Shown: positions 26,846 to 41,900 of the stretch, in pieces | How positions within the stretch are numbered: the first letter of the stretch is position 1 | How the letters are laid out: each line of letters starts with the position of its first letter | From: Marthasterias glacialis | Taxonomy: Eukaryota; Echinodermata; Asteroidea; Forcipulatida; Asteriidae | Length of the DNA stretch: 64,000 bases | Assembly: GCA_911728455.2 (NCBI GenBank) | Contig: OU452229.1 | Location: 12,068,878 to 12,132,877 of the forward strand | Direction of reading: 5' to 3' | Program-made: the position numbers and the translations under genes | The notes under the pieces: generated by a model | Told to the model about the DNA's origin: nothing | The model's input: the letters and a program-made list of their open reading frames with translations, nothing else | Databases searched by the model: none

Positions 26846-28782
26846 ATGAGCAGGGCTTTCCAACAGTGTCAGACTTGTCAGTTTCCCGCCAATACTTTGG
26901 GAGATAGAGCCGTTGCTAAGTCTTGTTTTCATTCTGTTACAGCTTCGTGTACAAAAGTGCCATTAGACAGGCGTTTGAAGCGCATTCGGAGCAGCCCTGC
27001 TCCCTGGTGGTTTCAAGACGGAAGATGGCCCTGGCTGGCCGGGAAAAGCAGATTTTCGGATGCAAGACTATGGCAGCTACCTACAGGTACAAGAAATTTC
27101 TCTCTAGCCCCAGTATTTCTGGATTTATTGGCCGTGGCGCAGCCTACTACTTTTTGCGGCGTTTTTTTGCTGGCTTCGGTCCAGCACACATGTAGTTGCC
27201 TTGGCTATTGTTGACGTACACACAGCATGGCCGTATGCAGTGGACATCATCGGGGTGTCCTCACTCCGCGGTCCCTGGCATCCTCCCTGTTTATCCCAAA
27301 CCCCCAAGACTGGCATTTTCTGAAAGCCAATGAGCAGGGCTTTCCAACAGTGTCAGACTTGTCAGTTTCCCGCCAATACTTTGGGAGATAGAGCCGATGC
27401 TAAGTCTTGTTTTCATTCTGTTACAGCTTCGTGTACAAAAGTGCCATTAGACAGGCGTTTGAAGCGCATTCGGAGCAGCCTTGCTCCCTGGTGGTTTCAA
27501 GACGGAAGATGGCCCTGGCTGGCCGGGAAAACCAGATTTTCGGATGCAAGACTATGGCCGCTACCTACAGGTACAAGAAATTTCTCTCTAGCCCCAGTAT
27601 TTCTGGATTTATTGGCCGTGGCGCAGCCGACTACTTTTTTCGGCGTTTTTTTGCTGGCTTCGGTCCAGCACACATGTAGTTGCCTTGGCTATTGTTGACG
27701 TAAACACAGCATGGCCGTATGCACTGGACATCATCGGGGTGTCCTCACTCCGCGATCCCTGGCATCCTCCCTGTTTATCCCAAACCCCCAAGACCGGCAT
27801 TTTCGGAAAGCCCATGAGCAGGGCTTTCCAACAGTGTCAGACTTGTCAGTTTCCCGCCAATACTTTGGGAGATAGAGCCGTTGCTAAGTCTTGTTTTCAT
27901 TCTGTTACAGCTTCGTGTACAAAAGTGCCATTAGACAGGCGTTTGAAGCGCATTCGGAGCAGCCCTGCTCCCTGGTGGTTTCAAGACGGAAGATGGCCCT
28001 GGCTGGCCGGGAAAACCAGATTTTCGGATGCAAGACTATGGCAGCTACCTACAGGTACAAGAAATTTCTCTTTAGCTCTAGTATTTCTGGATTTATTGGC
28101 TGTGACGCAGCCGACTACTTTTTTCGGCGTTTTTTTTGCTGGCTTCGGTCCAGCACACATGTAGTTGCCTTGGCTATTGTTGAAGTACACACAGCATGGC
28201 CGTATTCACTGGACATCATCGGGGTGTCCTCACTCCGCGGTCCCTGGCATCCTCCATGTTTATCCCAAACCCCCAAGACCGGCATTTTCGGAAAGCCCAT
28301 GAGCAGGGCTTTCCAACAGTGTCAGACTTGTCAGTTTCCCGCCAATACTTTGGGAGATAGAGCCGTTGCTAAGTCTTGTTTTCATTCTGTTACAGCTTCG
28401 TGTACAAAAGTGCCATTAGACAGGCGTTTGAAGCGCATTCGGAGCAGCCCTGCTCCCTGGTGGTTTCAAGACGGAAGATGGCCCTGGCTGGCCGGGAAAA
28501 GCAGATTTTCGGATGCAAGACTATGGCAGCTACCTACAGGTACAAGAAATTTCTCTCTAGCCCCAGTATTTCTGGATTTATTGGCCGTGGCGCAGCCTAC
28601 TACTTTTTGCGGCGTTTTTTTGCTGGCTTCGGTCCAGCACACATGTAGTTGCCTTGGCTATTGTTGACGTACACACAGCATGGCCGTATGCAGTGGACAT
28701 CATCGGGGTGTCCTCACTCCGCGGTCCCTGGCATCCTCCCTGTTTATCCCAAACCCCCAAGACCGGCATTTTCTGAAAGCCA

Positions 28783-31700
28783 ATGAGCAGGGCTTTCCAA
28801 CAGTGTCAGACTTGTCAGTTTCCCGCCAATACTTTGGGAGATAGAGCCGTTGCTAAGTCTTGTTTTCATTCTGTTACAGCTTCGTGTACAAAAGTGCCAT
28901 TAGACAGGCGTTTGAAGCGCATTCGGAGCAGCCCTGCTCCCTGGTGGTTTCAAGACGGAAGATGGCCCTGGCTGGCCGGGAAAACCAGATTTTCGGATGC
29001 AAGACTATGGCAGCTACCTGCAGGTACAAGAAATTTCTCTCTAGCTCTAGTATTTCTGGATTTATTGGCTGTGGCGCAGCCGACTACTTTTTTCGGCGTT
29101 TTTTTGCTGGCTTCGGTCCAGCACACATGTAGTTGCCTTGGCTATTGTTGACGTACACACAGCATGGCCGTATTCACTGGACATCATCGGGGTGTCCTCA
29201 CTCCGCGGTCCCTGGCATCCTCCCTGTTTATCCCAAACCCCCAAGACCGGCATTTTCGGAAAGCCCATGAGCAGGGCTTTCCAACAGTGTCAGACTTGTC
29301 AGTTTCCCGCCAATACTTTGGGAGATAGAGCCGTTGCTAAGTCTTGTTTTCATTCTGTTACAGCTTCGTGTACAAAAGTGCCATTAGACAGGCGTTTGAA
29401 GCGCATTCGGAGCAGCCCTGCTCCCTGGTGGTTTCAAGACGGAAGATGGCCCTGGCTGGCCGGGAAAACCAGATTTTCGGATGCAAGACTATGGCAGCTA
29501 CCTACAGGTACAAGAAATTTCTCTCTAGCCCTAGTATTTCTGGATTTATTGGCTGTGGCGCAGCCGACTACTTTTTTCGGCGTTTTTTTGCTGGCTTCGG
29601 TCCAGCACACATGTAGTTGCCTTGGCTATTGTTGACGTACACACAGCATGGCCGTATTCACTGGACATCATCGGGGTGTCCTCACTCCGCGGTCCCTGGC
29701 ATCCTCCCTGTTTATCCCAAAACCCCAAGACCGGCATTTTCGGAAAGCCCATGAGCAGGGCTTTCCAACAGTGTCAGACTTGTCAGTTTCCTGCCAATAC
29801 TATGGGAGATAGAGCCGTTGCTAAGTCTTGTTTTCATTCTGTTACAGCTTCGTGTACAAAAGTGCCATTAGACAGGCGTTTGAAGCGCATTCGGAGCAGC
29901 CCTGCTCCCTGGTGGTTTCAAGACGGAAGATGGCCCTGGCTGGCCGGGAAAACCAGATTTTCGGATGCAAGACTAAGGCAGCTACCTACAGGTACAAGAA
30001 ATTTATGTCTAGCCCCAGTATTTCTGGATTTATTGGCCTTGGCGCAGCCGACTACTTTTTGCGGCGTTTTTTTGCTGGCTTCGGTCCAGCACACATGTAG
30101 TTGCCTTGGCTATTGTTGAAGTACACACAGCATGGCCGTATTCACTGGACATCATCGGGGTGTCCTCACTCCGCGGTCCCTGGCATCCTCCCTGTTTATC
30201 CCAAACCCCCAAGACCGGCATTTTCTGAAAGCCAATGAGCAGGGCTTTCCAACAGTGTCAGACTTGTCAGTTTCCCGCCAATACTTTGGGAGATAGAGCC
30301 GATGCTAAGTCTTGTTTTCATTCTGTTACAGCTTCGTGTACAAAAGTGCCATTAGACAGGCGTTTGAAGCGCATTCGGAGCAGCCCCGCTCCCTGGTGGT
30401 ATCAAGACGGAAGATGGCCCTGGTTGGCCAGGAAAACCAGATTTTCGGATGCAGGACTATGGCAGCTACCTGCAGGTACAAGAAATTTCTCTCTAGCTCT
30501 AGTATTTCTGGATTTATTGGCTGTGGCGCAGCCGACTACTTTTTTCGGCGTTTTTTTGCTGGCTTCGGTCCAGCACACATGTAGTTGCCTTGGCTATTGT
30601 TGAAGTACACACAGCATGGCCGTATTCACTGGACATCATCGGGGTGTCCTCACTCCGCGGTCCCTGGCATCCTCCCTGTTTATCCCAAACCCCCAAGACC
30701 GGCATTTTCGGAAAGCCCATGAGCAGGGCTTTCCAACAGTGTCAGACTTGTCAGTTTCCCGCCAATACTTTGGGAGATAGAGCCGTTGCTAAGTCTTGTT
30801 TTCATTCTGTTACAGCTTCGTGTACAAAAGTGCCATTAGACAGGCGTTTGAAGCGCATTCGGAGCAGCCCTGCTCCCTGGTGGTTTCAAGACGGAAGATG
30901 GCCCTGGCTGGCCGGGAAAAGCAGATTTTCGGATGCAAGACTATGGCAGCTACCTACAGGTACAAGAAATTTCTCTCTAGCTCTAGTATTTCTGGATTTA
31001 TTGGCTGTGGCGCAGCCGACTACTTTTTTCGGCGTTTTTTTGCTGGCTTCGGTCCAGCACACATGTAGTTGCCTTGGCTATTGTTGAAGTACACACAGCA
31101 TGGCCGTATTCACTGGACATCATCGGGGTGTCCTCACTCCGCGGTCCCTGGCATCCTCCCTGTTTATCCCAAACCCCCAAGACCGGCATTTTCGGAAAGC
31201 CCATGAGCAGGGCTTTCCAACAGTGTCAGACTTGTCAGTTTCCCGCCAATACTTTGGGAGATAGAGCCGTTGCTAAGTCTTGTTTTCATTCTGTTACAGC
31301 TTCGTGTACAAAAGTGCCATTAGACAGGCGTTTGAAGCGCATTCGGAGCAGCCCTGCTCCCTGGTGGTTTCAAGACGGAAGATGGCCCTGGCTGGCCGGG
31401 AAAAGCAGATTTTCGGATGCAAGACTATGGCAGCTACCTACAGGTACAAGAAATTTCTCTCTAGCCCCAGTATTTCTGGATTTATTGGCCGTGGCGCAGC
31501 CTACTACTTTTTGCGGCGTTTTTTTGCTGGCTTCGGTCCAGCACACATGTAGTTGCCTTGGCTATTGTTGACGTACACACAGCATGGCCGTATGCAGTGG
31601 ACATCATCGGGGTGTCCTCACTCCGCGGTCCCTGGCATCCTCCCTGTTTATCCCAAACCCCCAAGACCGGCATTTTCTGAAAGCCAATGAGCAGGGCTTT

Positions 31701-34700
31701 CCAACAGTGTCAGACTTGTCAGTTTCCCGCCAATACTTTGGGAGATAGAGCCGATGCTAAGTCTTGTTTTCATTCTGTTACAGCTTTGGGAGATAGAGCC
31801 GTTGCTAAGTCTTGTTTTCATTCTGTTACAGCTTCGTGTACAAAAGTGCCATTAGACAGGCGTTTGAAGCGCATTCGGAGCAGCCTTGCTCCCTGGTGGT
31901 TTCAAGACGGAAGATGGCCCTGGCTGGCCGGGAAAACCAGATTTTCGGATGCAAGACTATGGCAGCTACCTACAGGTACAAGAAATTTCTCTTTAGCTCT
32001 AGTATTTCTGGATTTATTGGCTGTGACGCAGCCGACTACTTTTTTCGGCGTTTTTTTGCTGGCTTCGGTCCAGCACACATGTAGTTGCCTTGGCTATTGT
32101 TGAAGTACACACAGCATGGCCGTATTCACTGGACATCATCGGGGTGTCCTCACTCCGCGGTCCCTGGCATCCTCCCTGTTTATCCCAAACCCCCAAGACC
32201 GGCATTTTCGGAAAGCCCATGAGCAGGGCTTTCCAACAGTGTCAGACTTGTCAGTTTCCCGCCAATACTTTGGGAGATAGAGCCGTTGCTAAGTCTTGTT
32301 TTCATTCTGTTACAGCTTCGTGTACAAAAGTGCCATTAGACAGGCGTTTGAAGCGCATTCGGAGCAGCCCTGCTCCCTGGTGGTTTCAAGACGGAAGATG
32401 GCCCTGGCTGGCCGGGAAAAGCAGATTTTCGGATGCAAGACTATGGCAGCTACCTACAGGTACAAGAAATTTCTCTCTAGCCCCAGTATTTCTGGATTTA
32501 TTGGCCGTGGCGCAGCCTACTACTTTTTGCGGCGTTTTTTTTGCTGGCTTCGGTCCAGCACACATGTAGTTGCCTTGGCTATTGTTGACGTACACACAGC
32601 ATGGCCGTATGCAGTGGACATCATCGGGGTGTCCTCACTCCGCGGTCCCTGGCATCCTCCCTGTTTATCCCAAACCCCCAAGACCGGCATTTTCGGAAAG
32701 CCCATGAGCAGGGCTTTCCAACAGTGTCAGACTTGTCAGTTTCCCGCCAATACTTTGGGAGATAGAGCCGTTGCTAAGTCTTGTTTTCATTCTGTTACAG
32801 CTTCGTGTACAAAAGTGCCATTAGACAGGCGTTTGAAGCGCATTCGGAGCAGCCCTGCTCCCTGGTGGTTTCAAGACGGAAGATGGCCCTGGCTGGCCGG
32901 GAAAACCAGATTTTCGGATGCAAGACTATGGCAGCTACCTACAGGTACAAGAAATTTCTCTTTAGCTCTAGTATTTCTGGATTTATTGGCTGTGACGCAG
33001 CCGACTACTTTTTTCGGCGTTTTTTTGCTGGCTTCGGTCCAGCACACATGTAGTTGCCTTGGCTATTGTTGAAGTACACACAGCATGGCCGTATTCACTG
33101 GACATCATCGGGGTGTCCTCACTCCGCGGTCCCTGGCATCCTCCCTGTTTATCCCAAACCCCCAAGACCGGCATTTTCTGAAAGCCAATGAGCAGGGCTT
33201 TCCAACAGTGTCAGACTTGTCAGTTTCCCGCCAATACTTTGGGAGATAGAGCCGTTGCTAAGTCTTGTTTTCATTCTGTTACAGCTTCGTGTACAAAAGT
33301 GCCATTAGACAGGCGTTTGAAGCGCATTCGGAGCAGCCCTGCTCCCTGGTGGTTTCAAGACGGAAGATGGCCCTGGCTGGCCGGGAAAACCAGATTTTCG
33401 GATGCAAGACTATGGCAGCTACCTGCAGGTACAAGAAATTTCTCTCTAGCTCTAGTATTTCTGGATTTATTGGCTGTGGCGCAGCCGACTACTTTTTTCG
33501 GCGTTTTTTTGCTGGCTTCGGTCCAGCACACATGTAGTTGCCTTGGCTATTGTTGACGTACACACAGCATGGCCGTATTCACTGGACATCATCGGGGTGT
33601 CCTCACTCCGCGGTCCCTGGCATCCTCCCTGTTTATCCCAAACCCCCAAGACCGGCATTTTCGGAAAGCCCATGAGCAGGGCTTTCCAACAGTGTCAGAC
33701 TTGTCAGTTTCCCGCCAATACTTTGGGAGATAGAGCCGTTGCTAAGTCTTGTTTTCATTCTGTTACAGCTTCGTGTACAAAAGTGCCATTAGACAGGCGT
33801 TTGAAGCGCATTCGGAGCAGCCCTGCTCCCTGGTGGTTTCAAGACGGAAGATGGCCCTGGCTGGCCGGGAAAACCAGATTTTCGGATGCAAGACTATGGC
33901 AGCTACCTACAGGTACAAGAAATTTCTCTCTAGCCCTAGTATTTCTGGATTTATTGGCTGTGGCGCAGCCGACTACTTTTTTCGGCGTTTTTTTGCTGGC
34001 TTCGGTCCAGCACACATGTAGTTGCCTTGGCTATTGTTGACGTACACACAGCATGGCCGTATTCACTGGACATCATCGGGGTGTCCTCACTCCGCGGTCC
34101 CTGGCATCCTCCCTGTTTATCCCAAAACCCCAAGACCGGCATTTTCGGAAAGCCCATGAGCAGGGCTTTCCAACAGTGTCAGACTTGTCAGTTTCCTGCC
34201 AATACTATGGGAGATAGAGCCGTTGCTAAGTCTTGTTTTCATTCTGTTACAGCTTCGTGTACAAAAGTGCCATTAGACAGGCGTTTGAAGCGCATTCGGA
34301 GCAGCCCTGCTCCCTGGTGGTTTCAAGACGGAAGATGGCCCTGGCTGGCCGGGAAAACCAGATTTTCGGATGCAAGACTAAGGCAGCTACCTACAGGTAC
34401 AAGAAATTTCTGTCTAGCCCCAGTATTTCTGGATTTATTGGCCTTGGCGCAGCCGACTACTTTTTGCGGCGTTTTTTTGCTGGCTTCGGTCCAGCACACA
34501 TGTAGTTGCCTTGGCTATTGTTGAAGTACACACAGCATGGCCGTATTCACTGGACATCATCGGGGTGTCCTCACTCCGCGGTCCCTGGCATCCTCCCTGT
34601 TTATCCCAAACCCCCAAGACCGGCATTTTCTGAAAGCCAATGAGCAGGGCTTTCCAACAGTGTCAGACTTGTCAGTTTCCCGCCAATACTTTGGGAGATA

Positions 34701-37059
34701 GAGCCGATGCTAAGTCTTGTTTTCATTCTGTTACAGCTTCGTGTACAAAAGTGCCATTAGACAGGCGTTTGAAGCGCATTCGGAGCAGCCCCGCTCCCTG
34801 GTGGTATCAAGACGGAAGATGGCCCTGGTTGGCCAGGAAAACCAGATTTTCGGATGCAGGACTATGGCAGCTACCTGCAGGTACAAGAAATTTCTCTCTA
34901 GCTCTAGTATTTCTGGATTTATTGGCTGTGGCGCAGCCGACTACTTTTTTCGGCGTTTTTTTTGCTGGCTTCGGTCCAGCACACATGTAGTTGCCTTGGC
35001 TATTGTTGAAGTACACACAGCATGGCCGTATTCACTGGACATCATCGGGGTGTCCTCACTCCGCGGTCCCTGGCATCCTCCCTGTTTATCCCAAACCCCA
35101 AGACCGGCATTTTCGGAAAGCCCATGAGCAGGGCTTTCCAACAGTGTCAGACTTGTCAGTTTCCTGCCAATACTATGGGAGATAGAGCCGTTGCTAAGTC
35201 TTGTTTTCATTCTGTTACAGCTTCGTGTACAAAAGTGCCATTAGACAGGCGTTTGAAGCGCATTCGGAGCAGCCCTGCTCCCTGGTGGTTTCAAGACGGA
35301 AGATGGCCCTGGCTGGCCGGGAAAACCAGATTTTCGGATGCAAGACTAAGGCAGCTACCTACAGGTACAAGAAATTTCTGTCTAGCCCCAGTATTTCTGG
35401 ATTTATTGGCCTTGGCGCAGCCGACTACTTTTTGCGGCGTTTTTTTGCTGGCTTCGGTCCAGCACACATGTAGTTGCCTTGGCTATTGTTGAAGTACACA
35501 CAGCATGGCCGTATTCACTGGACATCATCGGGGTGTCCTCACTCCGCGGTCCCTGGCATCCTCCCTGTTTATCCCAAACCCCCAAGACCGGCATTTTCTG
35601 AAAGCCAATGAGCAGGGCTTTCCAACAGTGTCAGACTTGTCAGTTTCCCGCCAATACTTTGGGAGATAGAGCCGATGCTAAGTCTTGTTTTCATTCTGTT
35701 ACAGCTTCGTGTACAAAAGTGCCATTAGACAGGCGTTTGAAGCGCATTCGGAGCAGCCCCGCTCCCTGGTGGTATCAAGACGGAAGATGGCCCTGGTTGG
35801 CCAGGAAAACCAGATTTTCGGATGCAGGACTATGGCAGCTACCTGCAGGTACAAGAAATTTCTCTCTAGCTCTAGTATTTCTGGATTTATTGGCTGTGGC
35901 GCAGCCGACTACTTTTTTCGGCGTTTTTTTGCTGGCTTCGGTCCAGCACACATGTAGTTGCCTTGGCTATTGTTGAAGTACACACAGCATGGCCGTATTC
36001 ACTGGACATCATCGGGGTGTCCTCACTCCGCGGTCCCTGGCATCCTCCCTGTTTATCCCAAACCCCCAAGACCGGCATTTTCGGAAAGCCCATGAGCAGG
36101 GCTTTCCAACAGTGTCAGACTTGTCAGTTTCCCGCCAATACTTTGGGAGATAGAGCCGTTGCTAAGTCTTGTTTTCATTCTGTTACAGCTTCGTGTACAA
36201 AAGTGCCATTAGACAGGCGTTTGAAGCGCATTCGGAGCAGCCCTGCTCCCTGGTGGTTTCAAGACGGAAGATGGCCCTGGCTGGCCGGGAAAAGCAGATT
36301 TTCGGATGCAAGACTATGGCAGCTACCTACAGGTACAAGAAATTTCTCTCTAGCTCTAGTATTTCTGGATTTATTGGCTGTGGCGCAGCCGACTACTTTT
36401 TTCGGCGTTTTTTTGCTGGCTTCGGTCCAGCACACATGTAGTTGCCTTGGCTATTGTTGAAGTACACACAGCATGGCCGTATTCACTGGACATCATCGGG
36501 GTGTCCTCACTCCGCGGTCCCTGGCATCCTCCCTGTTTATCCCAAACCCCCAAGACCGGCATTTTCGGAAAGCCCATGAGCAGGGCTTTCCAACAGTGTC
36601 AGACTTGTCAGTTTCCCGCCAATACTTTGGGAGATAGAGCCGTTGCTAAGTCTTGTTTTCATTCTGTTACAGCTTCGTGTACAAAAGTGCCATTAGACAG
36701 GCGTTTGAAGCGCATTCGGAGCAGCCCTGCTCCCTGGTGGTTTCAAGACGGAAGATGGCCCTGGCTGGCCGGGAAAAGCAGATTTTCGGATGCAAGACTA
36801 TGGCAGCTACCTACAGGTACAAGAAATTTCTCTCTAGCCCCAGTATTTCTGGATTTATTGGCCGTGGCGCAGCCTACTACTTTTTGCGGCGTTTTTTTGC
36901 TGGCTTCGGTCCAGCACACATGTAGTTGCCTTGGCTATTGTTGACGTACACACAGCATGGCCGTATGCAGTGGACATCATCGGGGTGTCCTCACTCCGCG
37001 GTCCCTGGCATCCTCCCTGTTTATCCCAAACCCCCAAGACCGGCATTTTCTGAAAGCCA
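28783..37059. repeat. Nested higher-order duplications
   Basis: The block 28783-30718 recurs at 33188-35123. Its end 34156-35123 recurs at 35124-36091 (968-bp offset), and 30235-31686 recurs at 35608-37059. The 4405- and 5373-bp offsets equal 9 and 11 monomers plus 49 bp. The 49 bp comes from a 48-bp insertion in the unit at 31687 and one extra T. Overlapping copies indicate repeated unequal exchange. Block limits were judged by eye from shared variants. Confidence 0.7.
31687..32218 (+). repeat. 532-bp monomer with a 48-bp internal duplication
   Basis: GGGAGATAGAGCC occurs at 31740 and again at 31788, giving a 48-bp direct duplication. The first copy has the variant GCCGATGCT and the second has GCCGTTGCT. 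The two copies therefore come from different monomer variants, so this looks like an out-of-register crossover and not simple slippage. The join CAGCTTTGGG sits on a CTT shared by both parents. Confidence 0.9.
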
Positions 37060-38996
37060 ATGAGCAGGGCTTTCCAACAGTGTCAGACTTGTCAGTTTCC
37101 CGCCAATACTTTGGGAGATAGAGCCGATGCTAAGTCTTGTTTTCATTCTGTTACAGCTTCGTGTACAAAAGTGCCATTAGACAGGCGTTTGAAGCGCATT
37201 CGGAGCAGCCTTGCTCCCTGGTGGTTTCAAGACGGAAGATGGCCCTGGCTGGCCGGGAAAACCAGATTTTCGGATGCAAGACTATGGCCGCTACCTACAG
37301 GTACAAGAAATTTCTCTCTAGCCCCAGTATTTCTGGATTTATTGGCCGTGGCGCAGCCGACTACTTTTTTCGGCGTTTTTTTTGCTGGCTTCGGTCCAGC
37401 ACACATGTAGTTGCCTTGGCTATTGTTGACGTAAACACAGCATGGCCGTATGCACTGGACATCATCGGGGTGTCCTCACTCCGCGATCCCTGGCATCCTC
37501 CCTGTTTATCCCAAACCCCCAATACCGGCATTTTCTGAAAGCCCATGAGCAGGGCTTTCCAACAGTGTCAGACTTGTCAGTTTCCCGCCAATACTTTGGG
37601 AGATAGAGCCGTTGCTAAGTCTTGTTTTCATTCTGTTACAGCTTCGTGTACAAAAGTGCCATTAGACAGGCGTTTGAAGCGCATTCGGAGCAGCCCTGCT
37701 CCCTGGTGGTTTCAAGACGGAAGATGGCCCTGGCTGGCCGGGAAAAGCAGATTTTCGGATGCAAGACTATGGCAGCTACCTACAGGTACAAGAAATTTCT
37801 CTTTAGCTCTAGTATTTCTGGATTTATTGGCTGTGACGCAGCCGACTACTTTTTTCGGCGTTTTTTTGCTGGCTTCGGTCCAGCACACATGTAGTTGCCT
37901 TGGCTATTGTTGAAGTACACACAGCATGGCCGTATTCACTGGACATCATCGGGGTGTCCTCACTCCGCGGTCCCTGGCATCCTCCATGTTTATCCCAAAC
38001 CCCCAAGACCGGCATTTTCGGAAAGCCCATGAGCAGGGCTTTCCAACAGTGTCAGACTTGTCAGTTTCCCGCCAATACTTTGGGAGATAGAGCCGTTGCT
38101 AAGTCTTGTTTTCATTCTGTTACAGCTTCGTGTACAAAAGTGCCATTAGACAGGCGTTTGAAGCGCATTCGGAGCAGCCCTGCTCCCTGGTGGTTTCAAG
38201 ACGGAAGATGGCCCTGGCTGGCCGGGAAAAGCAGATTTTCGGATGCAAGACTATGGCAGCTACCTACAGGTACAAGAAATTTCTCTCTAGCCCCAGTATT
38301 TCTGGATTTATTGGCCGTGGCGCAGCCTACTACTTTTTGCGGCGTTTTTTTGCTGGCTTCGGTCCAGCACACATGTAGTTGCCTTGGCTATTGTTGACGT
38401 ACACACAGCATGGCCGTATGCAGTGGACATCATCGGGGTGTCCTCACTCCGCGGTCCCTGGCATCCTCCCTGTTTATCCCAAACCCCCAAGACCGGCATT
38501 TTCGGAAAGCCCATGAGCAGGGCTTTCCAACAGTGTCAGACTTGTCAGTTTCCCGCCAATACTTTGGGAGATAGAGCCGTTGCTAAGTCTTGTTTTCATT
38601 CTGTTACAGCTTCGTGTACAAAAGTGCCATTAGACAGGCGTTTGAAGCGCATTCGGAGCAGCCCTGCTCCCTGGTGGTTTCAAGACGGAAGATGGCCCTG
38701 GCTGGCCGGGAAAACCAGATTTTCGGATGCAAGACTATGGCAGCTACCTACAGGTACAAGAAATTTCTCTCTAGCTCTAGTATTTCTGGATTTATTGGCT
38801 GTGGCGCAGCCGACTACTTTTTTCGGCGTTTTTTTGCTGGCTTCGGTCCAGCACACATGTAGTTGCCTTGGCTATTGTTGAAGTACACACAGCATGGCCG
38901 TATTCACTGGACATCATCGGGGTGTCCTCACTCCGCGGTCCCTGGCATCCTCCCTGTTTATCCCAAACCCCCAAGACCGGCATTTTCGGAAAGCCC

Positions 38997-41900
38997 ATGA
39001 GCAGGGCTTTCCAACAGTGTCAGACTTGTCAGTTTCCCGCCAATACTTTGGGAGATAGAGCCGTTGCTAAGTCTTGTTTTCATTCTGTTACAGCTTCGTG
39101 TACAAAAGTGCCATTAGACAGGCGTTTGAAGCGCATTCGGAGCAGCCCTGCTTCCTGGTGGTTTCAAGACGGAAGATGGCCCTGGCTGGCCGGGAAAAGC
39201 AGATTTTCGGATGCAAGACTATGGCAGCTACCTACAGGTACAAGAAATTTCTCTCTAGCCCCAGTATTTCTGGATTTATTGGCCGTGGCGCAGCCTACTA
39301 CTTTTTGCGGCGTTTTTTTGCTGGCTTCGGTCCAGCACACATGTAGTTGCCTTGGCTATTGTTGACGTACACACAGCATGGCCGTATGCAGTGGACATCA
39401 TCGGGGTGTCCTCACTCCGCGGTCCCTGGCATCCTCCCTGTTTATCCCAAACCCCCAAGACCGGCATTTTCTGAAAGCCAATGAGCAGGGCTTTCCAACA
39501 GTGTCAGACTTGTCAGTTTCCCGCCAATACTTTGGGAGATAGAGCCGATGCTAAGTCTTGTTTTCATTCTGTTACAGCTTCGTGTACAAAAGTGCCATTA
39601 GACAGGCGTTTGAAGCGCATTCGGAGCAGCCCTGCTCCCTGGTGGTTTCAAGACGGAAGATGGCCCTGGCTGGCCGGGAAAACCACATTTTCGGATGCAA
39701 GACTATGGCCGCTACCTACAGGTACAAGAAATTTCTCTCTAGCCCCAGTATTTCTGGATTTATTGGCCGTGGCGCAGCCGACTACTTTTTTCGGCGTTTT
39801 TTTGCTGGCTTCGGTCCAGCACACATGTAGTTGCCTTGGCTATTGTTGACGTAAACACAGCATGGCCGTATGCACTGGACATCATCGGGGTGTCCTCACT
39901 CCGCGATCCCTGGCATCCTCCCTGTTTATCCCAAACCCCCAATACCGGCATTTTCTGAAAGCCCATGAGCAGGGCTTTCCAACAGTGTCAAACTTGTCAG
40001 TTTCCCGCCAATACTTTGGGAGATAGAGCCATTGCTAAGTCTTGTTTTCATTCTGTTACAGCTTCGTGTACAAAAGTGCCATTAGACAGGCGTTTGAAGC
40101 GCATTCGGAGCAGCCCTGCTTCCTGGTGGTTTCAAGACGGAAGATGGCCCTGGCTGGCCGGGAAAAGCAGATTTTCGGATGCAAGACTATGGCAGCTACC
40201 TACAGGTACAAGAAATTTCTCTCTAGCCCCAGTATTTCTGGATTTATTGGCCGTGGCGCAGCCTACTACTTTTTGCGGCGTTTTTTTGCTGGCTTCGGTC
40301 CAGCACACATGTAGTTGCCTTGGCTATTGTTGACGTACACACAGCATGGCCGTATGCAGTGGACATCATCGGGGTGTCCTCACTCCGCGGTCCCTGGCAT
40401 CCTCCCTGTTTATCCCAAACCCCCAAGACCGGCATTTTCTGAAAGCCAATGAGCAGGGCTTTCCAACAGTGTCAGACTTGTCAGTTTCCCGCCAATACTT
40501 TGGGAGATAGAGCCGATGCTAAGTCTTGTTTTCATTCTGTTACAGCTTCGTGTACAAAAGTGCCATTAGACAGGCGTTTGAAGCGCATTCGGAGCAGCCC
40601 TGCTCCCTGGTGGTTTCAAGACGGAAGATGGCCCTGGCTGGCCGGGAAAACCACATTTTCGGATGCAAGACTATGGCCGCTACCTACAGGTACAAGAAAT
40701 TTCTCTCTAGCCCCAGTATTTCTGGATTTATTGGCCGTGGCGCAGCCGACTACTTTTTTCGGCGTTTTTTTGCTGGCTTCGGTCCAGCACACATGTAGTT
40801 GCCTTGGCTATTGTTGACGTAAACACAGCATGGCCGTATGCACTGGACATCATCGGGGTGTCCTCACTCCGCGATCCCTGGCATCCTCCCTGTTTATCCC
40901 AAACCCCCAATACCGGCATTTTCTGAAAGCCCATGAGCAGGGCTTTCCAACAGTGTCAGACTTGTCAGTTTCCCGCCAATACTTTGGGAGATAGAGCCAT
41001 TGCTAAGTCTTGTTTTCATTCTGTTACAGCTTCGTGTACAAAAGTGCCATTAGACAGGCGTTTGAAGCGCATTCGGAGCAGCCCCGCTCCCTGGTGGTTT
41101 CAAGACGGAAGATGGCCCTGGCTGGCCGGGAAAACCAGATTTTCGGATGCAAGACTATGGCAGCTACCTACAGGTACAAGAAATTTCTCTCTAGCCCAAG
41201 TATTTCTGGATTTATTGGCCGTGGCGCAGCCGACTACTTTTTTCGGCGTTTTTTTGCTGGCTTCGGTCCAGCACACATGTAGTTGCCTTGGCTGTTGTTG
41301 ACGTAAACACAGCATGGCCGTATGCACTGGACATCATCGGGGTGTCCTCACTCCGCGATCCCTGGCATCCTCCCTGTTTATCCCAAACCCCCAATACCGG
41401 CATTTTCTGAAAGCCCATGAGCAGGGCTTTCCAACAGTGTCAGACTTGTCAGTTTCCCGCCAATACTGTGGGAGATAGAGCCATTGCTAAGTCTTGTTTT
41501 CATTCTGTTACAGCTTCGTGTACAAAAGTGCCATTAGACAGGCGTTTGAAGCGCATTCGGAGCAGCCCCGCTCCCTGGTGGTTTCAAGACGGAAGATGGC
41601 CCTGGCTGGCCGGGAAAACCAGATTTTCGGATGCAAGACTATGGCAGCTACCTACAGGTACAAGAAATTTCTCTCTAGCCCAAGTATTTCTGGATTTATT
41701 GGCCGTGGCGCAGCCGACTACTTTTTTCGGCGTTTTTTTGCTGGCTTCGGTCCAGCACACATGTAGTTGCCTTGGCTGTTGTTGACGTAAACACAGCATG
41801 GCCGTATGCACTGGACATCATCGGGGTGTCCTCACTCCGCGATCCCTGGCATCCTCCCTGTTTATCCCAAACCCCCAATACCGGCATTTTCTGAAAGCCC

